Assembly: GCF_008831285.2 (NCBI RefSeq) | Contig: NC_045143.1 | Span: forward strand, 15,463,151-15,527,150 | DNA length: 64,000 bases | Source: Nymphaea colorata | Taxonomy: Eukaryota > Streptophyta > Magnoliopsida > Nymphaeales > Nymphaeaceae | Direction: 5' to 3' | Shown: positions 23,220 to 35,900 of the stretch, piece after piece | Layout of the letters: each line of letters opens with the position of its first letter | How positions within the stretch are numbered: the first letter of the stretch is position 1 | Translations under genes and position numbers: made by a program | Notes under the pieces: model-generated | Seen by the model: the letters and a program-made list of their open reading frames with translations, nothing else | Told to the model about the DNA's origin: nothing | The model's database searches: none

Positions 23220-23665
23220 GGAGGAGGGATGGCAAGAACAAAATATATTTTGAGGAACGGGGTAAACCATCCCTAAAAGTATAGACGACCATTCTTAAAA
23301 TTGAGTAGAAACTGTGAGGCAGCCGTTCTTAAGCGTTCTTGAAATTGGTGTTTCTAAATACTTTTAGGAATGGTGGTGACTGCTCCTAATGACTTCAATA
23401 TGAACAGTCACTAAAAAGTGTTCCTAAAATTTGTGGTTATATGTTAAGATATATATTGGAACGGTAACCCCGATTGTTCCTCATACTTAATACAATCACC
23501 CCGTTTGATGGTTTTTGCGTCCGGCGGGTGAAATTTCACCCCGTTTGATGGTTTTTGCGTCGGGTGGGTGAAATTTCACCCGCCCGTACATATTTCAACC
23601 CCTCCACCAAATTTTTCTGGGCAATCAAACGGGCCTTTAGGAACAGTAACATTGGCTGTTCCGTG
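23220..23665. repeat. Transposon subterminal-like repeat region
   Basis: Short motifs of the type gttccta / taggaa and gaacggt / accattcttaa recur on both strands at 23255-23470 and continue at 23638-23670, where aggaacagtaac and gctgttccgtg occur. Such clustered short repeats resemble subterminal regions of CACTA elements, but no CACTA terminus was found. A Harbinger-like MITE is inserted into it. Confidence 0.35.
23497..23638. mobile_element. Short Harbinger-like element related to 19844-21076
   Basis: Shares ccgtttgatgg, the cgggtgaaatttcaccc core with cgcccgtaca, and the right end caatcaaacgggcc with the larger element. A piece of about 40 bp (ccccgtttgatggtttttgcg and following) is duplicated in tandem at about 23499 and 23539, so the left end may be rearranged. 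The target duplication is unclear. Confidence 0.6.
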
Positions 23666-23690
23666 AAGTAACTATAAATAAACAAATAAA

Positions 23691-23692
<2 letters not shown>

Positions 23693-23781
<89 letters not shown>
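23693..23781. repeat. TA microsatellite (about 89 bp)
   Basis: Uninterrupted at dinucleotide run. Confidence 0.97.
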
Positions 23782-23784
<3 letters not shown>

Positions 23785-26407
23785 TCATTAAACAAAAAAA
23801 AATCAAATGTATTAACCTCATATATATTGTTTACATTTTAAATTAAGAAAATAATTCACTACAATTACTGAAGAAATACAAAAAAATCACACATAATTAG
23901 CTCTAACTCCAGCTTCATCTACATCTTCTTCCTCTTTAATGTTTTCCCACCTACAAATCAAAAAATAAAGTTCATAACCAAACCCTTCTGAGTTGCATTC
24001 TCTTCATTTGAGCAAACAGTATGCTCTTGACTTATATCAAGACCAAATTTAGCTGTTGACAACTAGCAGCTAAAGAATTCTGCTCACTATAGCCATGTTC
24101 GTCTTAGCAACTGGAACATTTTCAATGTCAGTGTCACCATAAATTTTCTGTTAGTCAACCAAAAACTAAATAGAAAGAAACTATTTTAGACAACAAAAAA
24201 TTAAACACCAAATCCTACATAAACAACAAATAACACAAAGCAAACAAATCAACACAGGCTATAAGATTCAATATGAAAAATTGAAGAACATGAAACTAGT
24301 AGCGAAAGAAGACAAATGAAGACCGAATAAATTTCTTCTTCAAATATAAACTACTTTATTGTTAAGAATGTAAATGTAGAGTTGATCTTACGAAAACAAA
24401 ATCAATTAAAGTGATAGGAGTAGAGTGCACATGATTTCCTAGAACCCTCAAATACAAAACCGGCATTCAAAATAATACAAGTTAAAATATTCAAAGATAA
24501 GTTGTACCTAACATTTTTTTTTCTTACAATTAACACACAATTTCAGGCATTCTCGAACAGTTTTCTCCCCTTACCACAGTACAACTCAAAAGGAAATCCT
24601 AATACTACCTGCTTGAGAAACATGTAAAACAACTTTAATACTATCGAACTCCAAAAAAATATTCTAATCAACATATGCAACAAAACTAAAGATTTACACA
24701 CTTGAGCGAGTGATGATGGTTATATCTATATATAATATTATATATAGGTAAAATTAAATTATATAAAGGTAAAATTAAATACGCCTTTAATTCCTCTTTA
24801 TGCACTGAAATTTGAGCAAATTTCATTCTGCATAGGTACTCATGGTAGGAAAATAATGAGCCCAGCAAAGTCTTGAAGTTTTGTCACTCTTTAAATTTAT
24901 ATAAGAAATTGCCCCCATTAACAAAAGCGATCCATTTATCTGCAAGGCAAGACAACTATTTTTTACATTGAAAGGACAAAAAGATACAATAAAATGAGTA
25001 CAAAAGTTAATTTGTACTACTTTATGAATTGCTTTTCTACACCGAGGCCCTTTTTAGATAGTCATAAGCAAAAGAATAGCTCTAAAGATTTAACTTGTAC
25101 TGTTACAAATCTATGTTGATAAGGAAGTGAGTCCCACCAAAGATTGAATTTGTTCCCATTCATAGAGTTCTGAAACAACAGCTACTGTGAGCTAGCTACA
25201 TGCACCAAGTTATGGCAAGAAAAATGAACAAACAATGATGCAACTGACAACATCAGCTAGCTACTTCTTGGATGCTTTATCTATTAGGAAATGCAACATT
25301 GATCCACCATGTTCTTTATCCTTTCATTCTTTCTTAATAAATGATTGGGGAATTCCCTGCTTGATTTCAGCAAGAAAACATTGAGCCACCATAGAACATG
25401 ATTATAGAGACTGCCATAATTAGGTTATAAGTCATCAATCAAATGGAAAATCCTTCCATGCGCCCATGGCAAGTTAAAGAAGCAGTATTTATGACCTAAT
25501 ATAATTTAAACTCAAATTAAACAGAAAAGTAACAGGGCAGTGCAGGAAGCGTTCTTTTCCATACACAAGGACATATAAAACAAGGCCTTGAAACATTTGC
25601 AATTTTGTATATATAAGTGCACATCTTTTAGAGCAACAACTTGAGATATCTTCCAGTCATAAAAGCATAAATTACTGAACTAAAGTACAACTGTTTTGGA
25701 CGCAACATGGGACAACAAACAGTTAGGAAACAGAAGAGATGAAATAGAAAAAAGAACAGAAAATTTGTTTCTGTCTAAACTTACTTTGCAATAGGGATCA
25801 CATGGCAAGGATACTTGGTGTATCTAGAGCATTGAGGCAAGACTAGACCACTGGTATGCCAGATCTTGTTGTTGATGGAGCAAACATACAATGATGATAA
25901 TAAAATGAAAAAAATGACCACTATATATACTCCAAAAGCAAGAAAGTACATATAGAAAGTACAGTAAAACTATTAAAAGCTGCAAAATGAAGTGAAGAGG
26001 AGGACCACACAAGAGGCTATTTCGCCATCAGATCAACAAGTGTGCCTAACTTCTTCTCAGACAATTAGTCAAGTCATGCAATTAACACACAAGGAAATTA
26101 ATTTTAGAAACAAAATCAGTTGGTTAGAATCTCTACTTTGAACACAAGTCAAGACATATATCAACGATTGACAAGCCCATCATAAGAGAGAACTCAACCA
26201 CTATTGAAAATCATAACCTTGCCCTTCTCTTTTCTATCATGAAATCGAACCCCAGACTAGGCTACTTATTTGGAAGTAAAAAAAATATCTGCAAAAAAGG
26301 GAAAAGGGAGGAAGAGTCAAACAACCACAAATAGAGTTCACAAGCATACCAACAATTAAAAGAACAGAAAAGAATAATATCTAAAGAACCTAGTAAATCT
26401 CTCTCTC

Positions 26408-26462
<55 letters not shown>

Positions 26463-29400
26463 CTAGCAACCAGTTATTAATACAACTCCAGTATATTCTC
26501 TTGGGGAGTAACAATAAAATACCTCCAAAAAAGTGTTCAGAGTAGAGGTTGACAATACCCCTGTAAGGAGAAATTTGGTCAATCCAACTTGGAATTTTAA
26601 AGGATAAAACAACTAAGAAGAAAAGAGAGGCATGGCACACTTGGTGGGGCCAAAGGCTGTCAGCTGCCCATGGCCAGTTCAGATCTCAGAAGGATTCATC
26701 CTTTGCGAGACCTGATGCATGACAAGACCATGAGGGTAGGGGAATAGCCTTGGAAGTTCAGCTAATTACTTAATGTCACATTAACATGATTGTACTTTGG
26801 GCTTATATTAAATAATTTTTCTGAAAAGCATGGGACTTTTCTTATGAAACTTGTAAGGATAATCCCTGTTTTGGAATTATAGACAAAAGATAGGTCCAGA
26901 CAAAGGAAATGTCCTTAAGTTTTGCTCATAATTGTACTATGACCCATGCCATTGCGCTAGTTACATGAATGATAACAACCTCATTCTACCTTTAAGTTTC
27001 ATGATACCTTAATTCTTCAATGAATCACAGCCAGTCTTAAACAACCAGATAATGAGGTAAAACAATTATAAGGCAAACAACACAAAGCATATCAACCACA
27101 GCCCAACTCGTTTGTATGTCTTGTGATCATTACTCTGCTTTCCAAACTCATGAAGATGAATAAAAGAGTCACAAAGAGACAAACTAAAATTTTGACAGCT
27201 AGACAGACTAGCTGATCATAAAATTATCTGCAACTACTGAAGTGATAGTATGATTGAAAAACTTTCACTTATTTGCATACTAATGTTCTCTTGTTTCTCT
27301 TATTTCTTGCTTGTTTTGTAGTTTTCTTATTCCATAGATCTATTAGAAGATCCATGATTTCATGCAGCATTTATCACTTGGATACAGCTTATGCCAATCT
27401 GAGTGACCCAACTGGTAAACTCTTTGTTCTCAGTTCCAGTTCATTTTGATCACAATTGTATATGATTAAGAGGAAACCATCAATCTTTATTAACCCAGTA
27501 TTTGCTCATCTAAAAAAACAGATGGCTAAAATTCTAGAGAGCCCAATAATTTTTGGAAGATTCCATGTGATCTTTATAAAGCTGAAAACCTTGGATTATA
27601 AACATTACCATTTTATAGCCTGATCAATTCTTCCATACACTAAATATAAAATATAGGAACACGTCCCCAGTACCAGTTTGGGACCATTATGTCCAATGAT
27701 CAACACACGCTCTCTCATGACTTGTTTGTAAGGAAACCTATAAAAAATGCTTTCCCCCTTTTCTCCCCATTGTCAAGCTTCCACAGGATGCCAAATCAAT
27801 CTCTTTATTTTGTTGCCACTGGTGACCTCTTCAGCAGGCGTTCTCCTCCTTCTCTCATGACTAGCCTTTCTTCTCCCTTGAACAACCTCTCTCATGCTCG
27901 ACCTGTGCATTTCTGTCTTCAAGATCGTCCTGTAAGGATCATTTGGTGGCCCGGCATATGTCAATGAAGAATTTCAGACATTATGGCTATCTTAATGTAA
28001 ATATCCAGTTAATTAATTGCATTTTGGGATATCACGTCATTTTATATGGTATGGGGTATTTTTTATAATGTATAGATACCTATACGTAATAACGGATTCT
28101 TTGATGGGTTGAATCTGAAATTGCTCATAATATAAAAGGTAGTGGTCCCGTGCGTCGTGCAGGGAGTTGAAACATCGTTTTCTATGGTTGTCTTTTCCCC
28201 ATCTGGGAGAAACCACACGCACTCACGCATAGACCCTGGAAGATCCTACTGCGATATCATCGTCCACTTGTTCGGATGGATTTAGGTACGCTTCCGCTAC
28301 AGTGAAAGTTTTGATTCAGTGATTTAGCATGAACGAGATCCTACTTTAGGGCATATTCATTTGTTTGTATATGCATGTAGAAATCTCCCTTTCACATCCT
28401 GCTACTATTGTCTCTCTCTCTTTGTCTATCTGTCTGTCTGTCTGTCTCTCTCTATATAGCAATGACACATGGTCACACAGTCCATGGATGATGCCACAGA
28501 AAAGGGACACATAACAACACTTATTCGATTTATGAAGGGTCCCTAGCGCCGGTCTGGGACCCCTTCTTTTGTTCTTATAATATAAACTACAAGCTACTGC
28601 CCCTTTCTTTCAATTTATCGATTTGCCCCTCTTATATTGATTTCTCAATCTCTCTTGATTTATGCATCTTTCTCTCCCCGCGTCTCACAGTCTGTGCATC
28701 TCCGCTCCCTTTCTCTTGATTTCTCTTTCTCCCTCCTTCTCTCTCTTTTAGTTGCTTTCCCTCTCCCTGCTGCACAAACTTGATTTTGTGCTACGAGTCT
28801 GATCAGCATCACCTCTACTAGGCTTCAATCTTACTTTGATGGCTTTTTATGAACGCTAGAGTCAAGCAAAGGACTTTCAGCTGGTGAATGGTAGCCGGAT
28901 CCTGAAGCAGTCAACATCTTTTCTTCGGGGCTCTCTTTCTTTAAGTCCTCCTCAAGGAGTTCTAGAAGTTCTCCTTGAAGCTCGTGTTCTTCCTAGCTAG
29001 GTCGGCGAGTCCTCGCACCTTTCTACTTCTCAATTTTCAAAGCTCGTCCTTATGTGCTAAATTGTGTCCATTAGTCAATCCTTCTACATTTGGCGAGGAG
29101 TTTCCATGATTTTCAAGTTTTTAGCATGGAAAGAGGATGGAGTTTTTCCTAGTACAAATGGAGAAAAGCACCAGGTGAACCTTTTGGATTTTGATGGTCT
29201 ATTTCACGTTTCTCTTTGAGCTCTCTGTATTTCTCTTTCCTTGAAGAAATCGAAGCCAAGAGAACAATAGAAAGAGGCACACATAACTATAATTTTTGTA
29301 TGGATACTGTTTTTTCTACTTTATTTATTCTTAATTTAATTTGTGCTAAAGTTGTTTTACCTTTCTATGGTTATCTAGAAAGTAGAAACAAGCACAAATA

Positions 29401-29858
29401 AAGACCTTTTGTATTTTACCAGTTTTTTTGGCTTTTCATATTGCCAAGAGATTTTTTATATCTTTCTCTCTTAAGGTCGAGTCTCTGGGCTAGGCTATAC
29501 TTAAACGAGGTGATCAAAATTGTTCATCAATGTTCTCTGTTGTGTACATTTCCTTGAACTACTAAATAATTGTTTAAGATCTATTAGTTGATTCATGGTA
29601 TATATGTACATGTTTTCAGCATGTCTGCCAATCAACTTTTTTATCAAGCTTTTCATTTAATAAATTCGTGGTATATCCTTACTAAACAAAACACCTAAGT
29701 AATCCATCCTGCCATTCCTTATTGTGCACTTCGGTTTGAATCAGAATCAGAGCCATCTCTAGTTTCGAATCTAGTCTAGGCATCATTCCCAGTCCCTTAG
29801 TCAAAGCCTTCAAGCTCAATCCCAATAAAAAGCTCTAGTCCTAGAAAAAGACTTCAAA
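23782..29858. other. Long AT-rich intergenic stretch, no gene recognised
   Basis: I find no frame with family motifs on either strand across this 6 kb. A TA microsatellite lies at 26411-26462 and a tctg/tctc run at about 28412-28455. A short exon-like piece flanked by AG and GT lies at about 27364-27414, but its origin is not recognised. T/C-rich leader-like sequence at 28580-28780 could be an unassigned promoter or LTR. Confidence 0.45.
26411..26462. repeat. TA microsatellite
   Basis: Uninterrupted ta run of about 50 bp. Confidence 0.95.
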
Positions 29859-29938
29859 GACTTCTTCCTTGTGATGCCTTTCGGTTTCACAAATGCCCCT
29901 GCCACGTTTTGCACTTTGATGAACGAGCTTCGCAACCT
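29859..29938 (+). pseudogene. Ty3/gypsy reverse transcriptase fragment
   Basis: Reads DFFLVMPFGFTNAPATFCTL followed by MNELRNL, the highly conserved gypsy RT block MPFGL-NAPATFQ-LMN. Only about 27 codons remain. The sequence on either side does not continue the RT, so this is an isolated remnant. Confidence 0.75.
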
Positions 29939-30079
29939 TAGACAACGTACATCCACTTGGTCAAATTCCAAAATAACTTGAAAAATGAAATAAAGATCAC
30001 ACGATTGAAATTATCACACCCTCTTATCTTCAAGAAGAACTTATTATTGGGATATAAGTATACATGCATACAATTTCTT

Positions 30080-30094
30080 ACACACACACACACA

Positions 30095-30189
<95 letters not shown>
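30080..30189. repeat. CA then GA compound microsatellite
   Basis: A ca run of about 18 bp is followed by about 90 bp of ga repeat. Confidence 0.97.
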
Positions 30190-31190
30190 CCTTGCTTCAC
30201 CTGCACTCATGTGGCACAGAAAAGGTTGGAAGGGTTGATTCAGTTTGTTTGAAATTTCCAAACGCTTGGTATTGGATGTTTGACCAAGTCACTAGCCCGT
30301 TGGTCTGAGGTTCTTTCCTTTGTTTAGGTTCTAAGAGTGTGAGCAAAGCTGATTTGATTTTTCTTTCCAAATTGCTTAACTTCAGGGATGCTCAGTTGTT
30401 GAAATAACTTCATTCTTAAGATCAATAACATGGACTACAAAACTCTCTCTCTCTCTGCATTTGTGTGTGTGTGTGTTCTTGTATACACAAAAATATGTCA
30501 GTTTCTTACCATGCTTCACACTTGGGCTTTTCTTAAAAAGTTGTGAAATGCAAACGCTTGGGCTGAAAAAAGAGAAGCTATATTTGTTTTAGATTATGCA
30601 GTTAGCCTTCAGCATTCCTTTTTTTTTTTTGACAAAAAAAAACTTTAGGAAGACCATCTCATCCTATGGGTATGCTTCTCCATCAAGGATTGTCAAGTGA
30701 AGAACAAGATCTTCAAAATGCTTCCAGCTAACAGCCAAGGGCAAAGGGAGTGGAGATTCGTCCCCTCCATCGGCCAATGGTGGCGCCCATGTGCCTCCCA
30801 ATGGTGGTGACACATTGTCGAGTGACGACGATCAGCATAGTTGGCAAACCCAGTGATCTGACTCGGGAATCACCCGAGTCGGATTGGGATCATCCTTTCA
30901 GTGGGTCACAATTCAAGACCCAAGCGAAATGAGATCGAAGCCCGACTGAATCATTTCGGATGGAGCGGAGGATTGTTGACTTGGTTTGGAATCTGAGTCT
31001 GATGTGATACGGTTCAACACTAATTCCGTTTCGTATCACATATTAACCCGGTTTTACAGTTAAACCGGTACTCATCCAAGCTTCCTGCCTGACCCGATGC
31101 CCTTTTTGTTTTGTTGCGAGAAAAAACCTCTAAATCGTGAGAGCTTTCAGTGGGAGGAGCAGAGGCATCAGGCATGAGGGCAAAGGCTGA
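30190..31190. other. Intergenic, no gene recognised
   Basis: The part at about 30760-31000 (agttggcaaac, actcgggaatca, gattgttgacttgg) shows short similarity to about 41630-41850 beyond the other end of the nested copia complex. This could be a dispersed element split by, or flanking, the nest. No coding sequence was identified. Confidence 0.4.
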
Positions 31191-31195
31191 AAGCG

Positions 31196-31577
31196 TCTGC
31201 CTAAAGAAAAACGAAAGAAATATAATCAAAGAAAAGATGAAGCAAAAATTAACATGGTTCAGCTTAGATAAGCCTACATCCACGATCAGAAGACACTTAG
31301 ACTTTTGTTTATTGATGAGAGGATAATTACAATGGTAGAGTCGAGTCCCTTTTATAGGGAAGAAATCATGTATTATCATAGGCAGGATTGTTCTTGCCTA
31401 GATGAAATCTTCATCTAATCCCTAAATTGTCGCCTTTCCTTATCTTTTGATTTTTCTGCCTTTTTCATTTTATCACAATCTTTTGTTACCAGCTTGACAT
31501 CTTTATCTATATCTTGATTGTCGATTTTCTCTCCAATGGATTTGCTGCTCTTCACATCCTTACCAGTTTTGTTAACA
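31196..31577 (-). repeat. 3' LTR of the old minus-strand copia element (outer boundary approximate)
   Basis: On the minus strand TGTTAACAAAACTGG starts at 31577, directly after the purine tract AGTTAGGGGGAA (31590-31579) and the RNase H end. Further along the minus strand a TATA-like CCTATAAAAGGGAC (near 31345) supports an LTR promoter. The far end is not certain; about 31196 is a guess from a TTAGGCA sequence. No matching 5' LTR was found at the other side of the element. Confidence 0.55.
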
Positions 31578-31590
31578 TTCCCCCTAACTA

Positions 31591-32314
31591 TGCCACTACT
31601 GAAGGCCGAATTTGTGCTTGAGATGATTGAAAGTATGCTTTGATAAGCTTTTGGTAAAAAGATCGGCAACTTGATTTTTGGTTGACATATACTTAGTTTC
31701 AAGTTGCCTTTGAGCTACTCTCTCTCTTACATAATAAAATCAATCTAAATGTCCTTACTTCAGTTATGAAATACCGGATTTGTCGTCATATAAAGAGAGC
31801 TCTTATTATCACAATGTAAAATTGGGGTTTTGATAGTTTGTATTCCAATGTCCTTCATTAAGAATTGTATCCATGTAAGTTCTGCTGTTGTCGACATCAT
31901 TGCTCTATATTCAGCATCGATACTAGATCTGGCTACACTATTTTGCTTCTTGGCAGTCCAAGACACACAATTTGCACCAAGAAAAATACAAAATCCTATG
32001 GTGGATCACCTAGTTTGAAAACATCCTGCCCAGACTGAATATGAAAAGGCATATTTATCAAGAGTGTTTTGCATCAATATGTTTAGTCCCATGTATATTG
32101 ATCCCTTAATGTATCGTAGAAACCTTTTGACCATTTGATAGTGGATCTGAAATGGCTCATGCATAAACTGACTAACACAATTGATAGCAGAAGAGATATT
32201 TGGTCGTGTTAGAGTCAAGTATTGCAAGGATCCAACTATCTACCTGTAGAGAGTAGGATTGGCAAATTTTACTTCATCATCTTTATACTAAGGCATTTTT
32301 GGGCTCATCGGCGT
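31591..32314 (-). pseudogene. Old minus-strand copia pol, 3' portion (RT end and RNase H)
   Basis: Minus-strand readings include LTRPNISSAINCVSQFMHEP (about 32220-32160), MSWTAKKQNSVARSSIDAEY (from 31966) and HCDNKSSLYMTTNPVFHN (to 31760). These are copia RNase H, followed by a shifted frame with STKNQVADLFTKSL near 31640. The SDADWAG-type motif has decayed to SYSVWAGCF. This is the 3' part of the same element whose 5' part is at 37476-41017; the two are separated by the insertion of the young copia element. Confidence 0.85.
32310..32314. other. Target-site duplication, left copy
   Basis: ggcgt directly before the 5' LTR. The right copy after the 3' LTR is ggtgt (37476-37480), 4 of 5 identical. 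Confidence 0.65.
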
Positions 32315-32592
32315 TGTTAACATATCATGTGTAGGGAACCGGGTCTGGATCCAGACCCGGTCCCTTGGGCATGGGTACCGAGAGTGGCTCGGTACCCTAG
32401 GCGGTTTTCCCTCTTATTTAATCCCACTTATGGTGTAATTGTTGATTAAGTGGAATAACATTTTCTCTCTCCTAGGGTTGCGGTTGTGCCCCTAGGTTAG
32501 AGCTTCTCCGTGGTTTTTCACATCTCTTTGAGGTTTTCCACGTATATTGTGCGTTCCTTATCTTTTTCTCCATCTTGGTGTGTGTTTCTACA
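32315..32592 (+). repeat. 5' LTR of the young copia element (278 bp)
   Basis: Begins TGTTAACATATC and ends GTTTCTACA, the same length as the 3' LTR. It has a short palindromic ctggatccag (about 32345) and a TATTTAA-type sequence near 32416 as a possible TATA box. Confidence 0.93.
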
Positions 32593-32606
32593 TGGTAACA
32601 GAGCCA
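32593..32606 (+). other. Primer-binding site, initiator Met tRNA type
   Basis: tggtaacagagcca starts right after the LTR. It differs at one base from the usual plant copia PBS TGGTATCAGAGCC, complementary to the 3' end of initiator tRNA-Met. Confidence 0.8.
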
Positions 32607-32904
32607 ACGCGTGAGAGATCGTTGGTGTGATAGTCGTGTTTCCACCGTTTTTTTGCCGCTGCTGTTTCCGTCGGTTTTTTTTTCTGCCGCTGCTGCGCCG
32701 TCGCTCTCTGCTGCGCCGCCGCCGTCCAGCGCTGCCAGCTGCGCCGCCATCGTCCAGCGCGGTTGTTCTCTGCTGCGTTGCCGCCGTCCAGCGCCACCGC
32801 TGCCCACCGCCGTCGCTCTCTTCAGCACCGCCGCCGTCGTCTAGCGCCGCTGCCTCTTGTTTGTCGTCTCTGGTGCTGGGTATTCTTTCTCCTTGGTGAG
32901 TGTG

Positions 32905-35900
32905 ATGGCCGAGGAGATGTCCCTAATGATCGATGATGCCCTAGACTCGGGCAGCAATACCAAGAGCGAGATCTTGCCTGTTCAAGTCACCTCCATCCGG
33001 CTGAACAAGGATAACTATCTCTCTTGGTCGGCTGCCCTAGAAATTAGGATAACCAGTCGTGATCGCCTGTCCTACATTACTGGGGAGAAGCCTGCACCTT
33101 CAAAAACCGATCCGCGATGGGCTACTTGGGCGTTGGAAGATAGTCAGGTTAAAGTATGGATTATTAGTTCTGTTTCTGCAGATATTCAGCCTTTGATCTT
33201 GCGTAAATCGACTGCCTACGACATGTGGACTGTGCTTGCATGGATGTATGGCCGTAAGAAGAGAGTATTGCATACGTACCAAATCAAACGTAGCATATAC
33301 TCTCTTAAACAGGGTGACTTGTCTGTAGCCGCTTTCTTTGCAGCCCTAAAGACTAAGTGGGAGGAACTTGACTACCATGTGAATGATGACTGGCACTGTG
33401 GGTCTGATCATGCCTTGTACTGGGACAAAGAATGGATGGATCAGACGTTTATTTTCCTTGGAGGCTTACGCGATGAATTTGAATCCATTAGGAGCCAAAT
33501 TCTCAATTGTGACGAGGTCCCCGGAATTGAAGAGGTGTATGCCCATGTGGAATCTGAGGAACAGCGTCGCCAAGTGATGCATATTGACACCAGTCAGGGG
33601 AGTTCTCCTTCAGCCTTTGTTGGTCGTGCTTCTGGGATTGGACAGCGTCCTGTTCGGCGGTGTAGCCATTGCAACAAATCAGGACATTCTGTTGATTTTT
33701 GTTGGGATCTTCATCCTGAGAGGTGGCTTGTCCGGGGTCGTCCTCCTTCTAGCCGCCAGAGTCCTTCTGTGCCTGAGCCTAGTCAGAGTAGTCCTTCAAA
33801 TGTTGCCAAATCTAAGCTTTCCTCCGATCAAATCAAAGAACTGCAAGCGTATATCAACCGACTGTCTACTACTCAGGAGGATACTTCCACGTCTGAGGGG
33901 GCTAAGTTAGCCCAAGCTCTCGTGGCCACTAGTGACCAAGGTAATTCCTCACATGGTGATTGGATTGTTGACAGTGGTGCTACGCATCATATGACAGGGG
34001 ACCCTAAGATGTTCCAAGAATACAAATTGTCTTCGGGGCAGCAACGTGTATCTATGGCTGATGGTTCTTCTATCTCTGTGGCTAGAAAAGGGAGTTTGTC
34101 CTTGTTAAATAAATACTGTCTTCATAATGCTCTTCATGTTCCCAATATTCCTGTGAATTTGTTATCTGTCAGCAGTATTACTAAAGAACTCAACTGTAAT
34201 CTGATCTTTTCTGCTGATCGGTGTTTTCTGCAGGACTTGGTGATGGGGCAGAAGATTGGGATTGGTTCGGCTATTGATTGACTCTACAGACTGCCTGTGC
34301 AGGTTGCGTCCGCTCTTATTTCAGCCACTAGTGGACAGTTGTCAGGCATGGAAGATAGATCTACTATTATGCGATGGCACGAGCGGCTTGGTCATCTTCC
34401 GTTTCCATTGATTAAGAAGTTGTTTCCTAGTTTGTTTCATTCTGTTTCCATGGACTCCTTCACCTGTGAAGTGTGTCAGTTGGCTAAACATGTTAGGGCC
34501 TCGTAACCTATTTCATTCAATAAAACCACTCGTCCATTTGCTTTGGTTCATTCTGATGTTTGGGGTCCTTCGGGAGTACCCACTTGTCGTGGTTTTCATT
34601 ACTTTATGACCCTTATTGATGATTACTCCCGTTGTACGTTCGTGTATCTGTTGAAAGAACGTAGTGAAGTTCCCGTTATTGTCAAAAATTTTGTGGCCTT
34701 TGTTGAGACTCAGTTTCAGACGTCTGTCCAAGCTTTTCGCACCCATAATGCTAGAGAGTATGTCTCCCAATCCCTAGATGATTTCTTGAAGAGCAAGGGT
34801 ATTGTTCATGAAACGTCATGTAGTTACACACCTCCCCAAAATGGCATGGCTGAACGGAAGAATCGTCATTTGCTTGATGTTACCCGGGCTCTTTTGTTCC
34901 ATCGATAGGTTCCCAAGTGCTACTGGGGTTATGCGCTTCTCACTAGTGCCCACCTTATCAACCGTATGCCTACCCGTGTGTTGCAGGGCCATTCCCCGTA
35001 CTCTATGCTTTGGCCTACTCAGAATCCCTGGCCTCTTACTCCTCGGGTGTTTGGGTGTGTCTGTTTTGTTCATGACCATAGTCCCACCCTCAAGAAACTT
35101 GATCCTCGGTCTGTCAAGGCTGTCTTCCTGGGGTATTCCTCTACTCAGAAGGGATACAAATGTGTTGATCTTACCACCTCTAAAGTCTATGTTTCTCGGG
35201 ACGTCACCTTCCATGAACATGAGACATACTTTCATGTGAATCCTCTTCAAGGGGAGTATCTAGGGCACAGTAGTGAAGAGTATTCCTCAAATCAGTTGAT
35301 TCAGTTTACGGATTTCTTGGATTACAAGGTCAGTGACAGTGTGGCAGACACAGTCAGAGATGATAGAGACCGTCACATGGACGAGGGTCTTGTTGATAAT
35401 CAGCCTACAGCCCGTGATCATTTGTTTGGCCAGGTGTACAGAAGGAAGAAGACAGATGTGATTGAAAATGTTGATGTAACCAATCCCAATCCTGTGAGCT
35501 CCCCGGATGACCCAAGTCTAATCAATGAAGAGCTTCCTATAGCCCTGCGCAAGGGCACCAGGTCTTGCACTTCTCATCCTATTCAGAGGTTTGTCTCTTA
35601 TGCGAAATTGAGTAAGAATTACAAATGCTTTATAACATCCTTGTCTAAGTCTGTTATTCCCAGGTGTGTGGAAGATGCTAGAGAGGATCCTAAATGGCTA
35701 CAGGCCATGACAGAGGAGATGAATGCCTTGGCAAAGAATGACACTTGTGAAGTTGTGGATATTCCCAAAGGGACTCATTTAGTTGGTTCAAAGTGGGTGT
35801 TCAATGTGAAGTACAAACCAGATGGTACTGTGGAAAGGTATAAGGCTCGGCTTGTTGCAAAGGGGTTCAGCCAGAAATATGGTATTGATTATCTTGAAAC

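Noticed and set aside
25824-26640. Minus-strand hydrophobic open frames resembling membrane proteins
   Set aside because: Hydrophobicity comes from AT-rich and ta-repeat sequence; no domain pattern or splice context.
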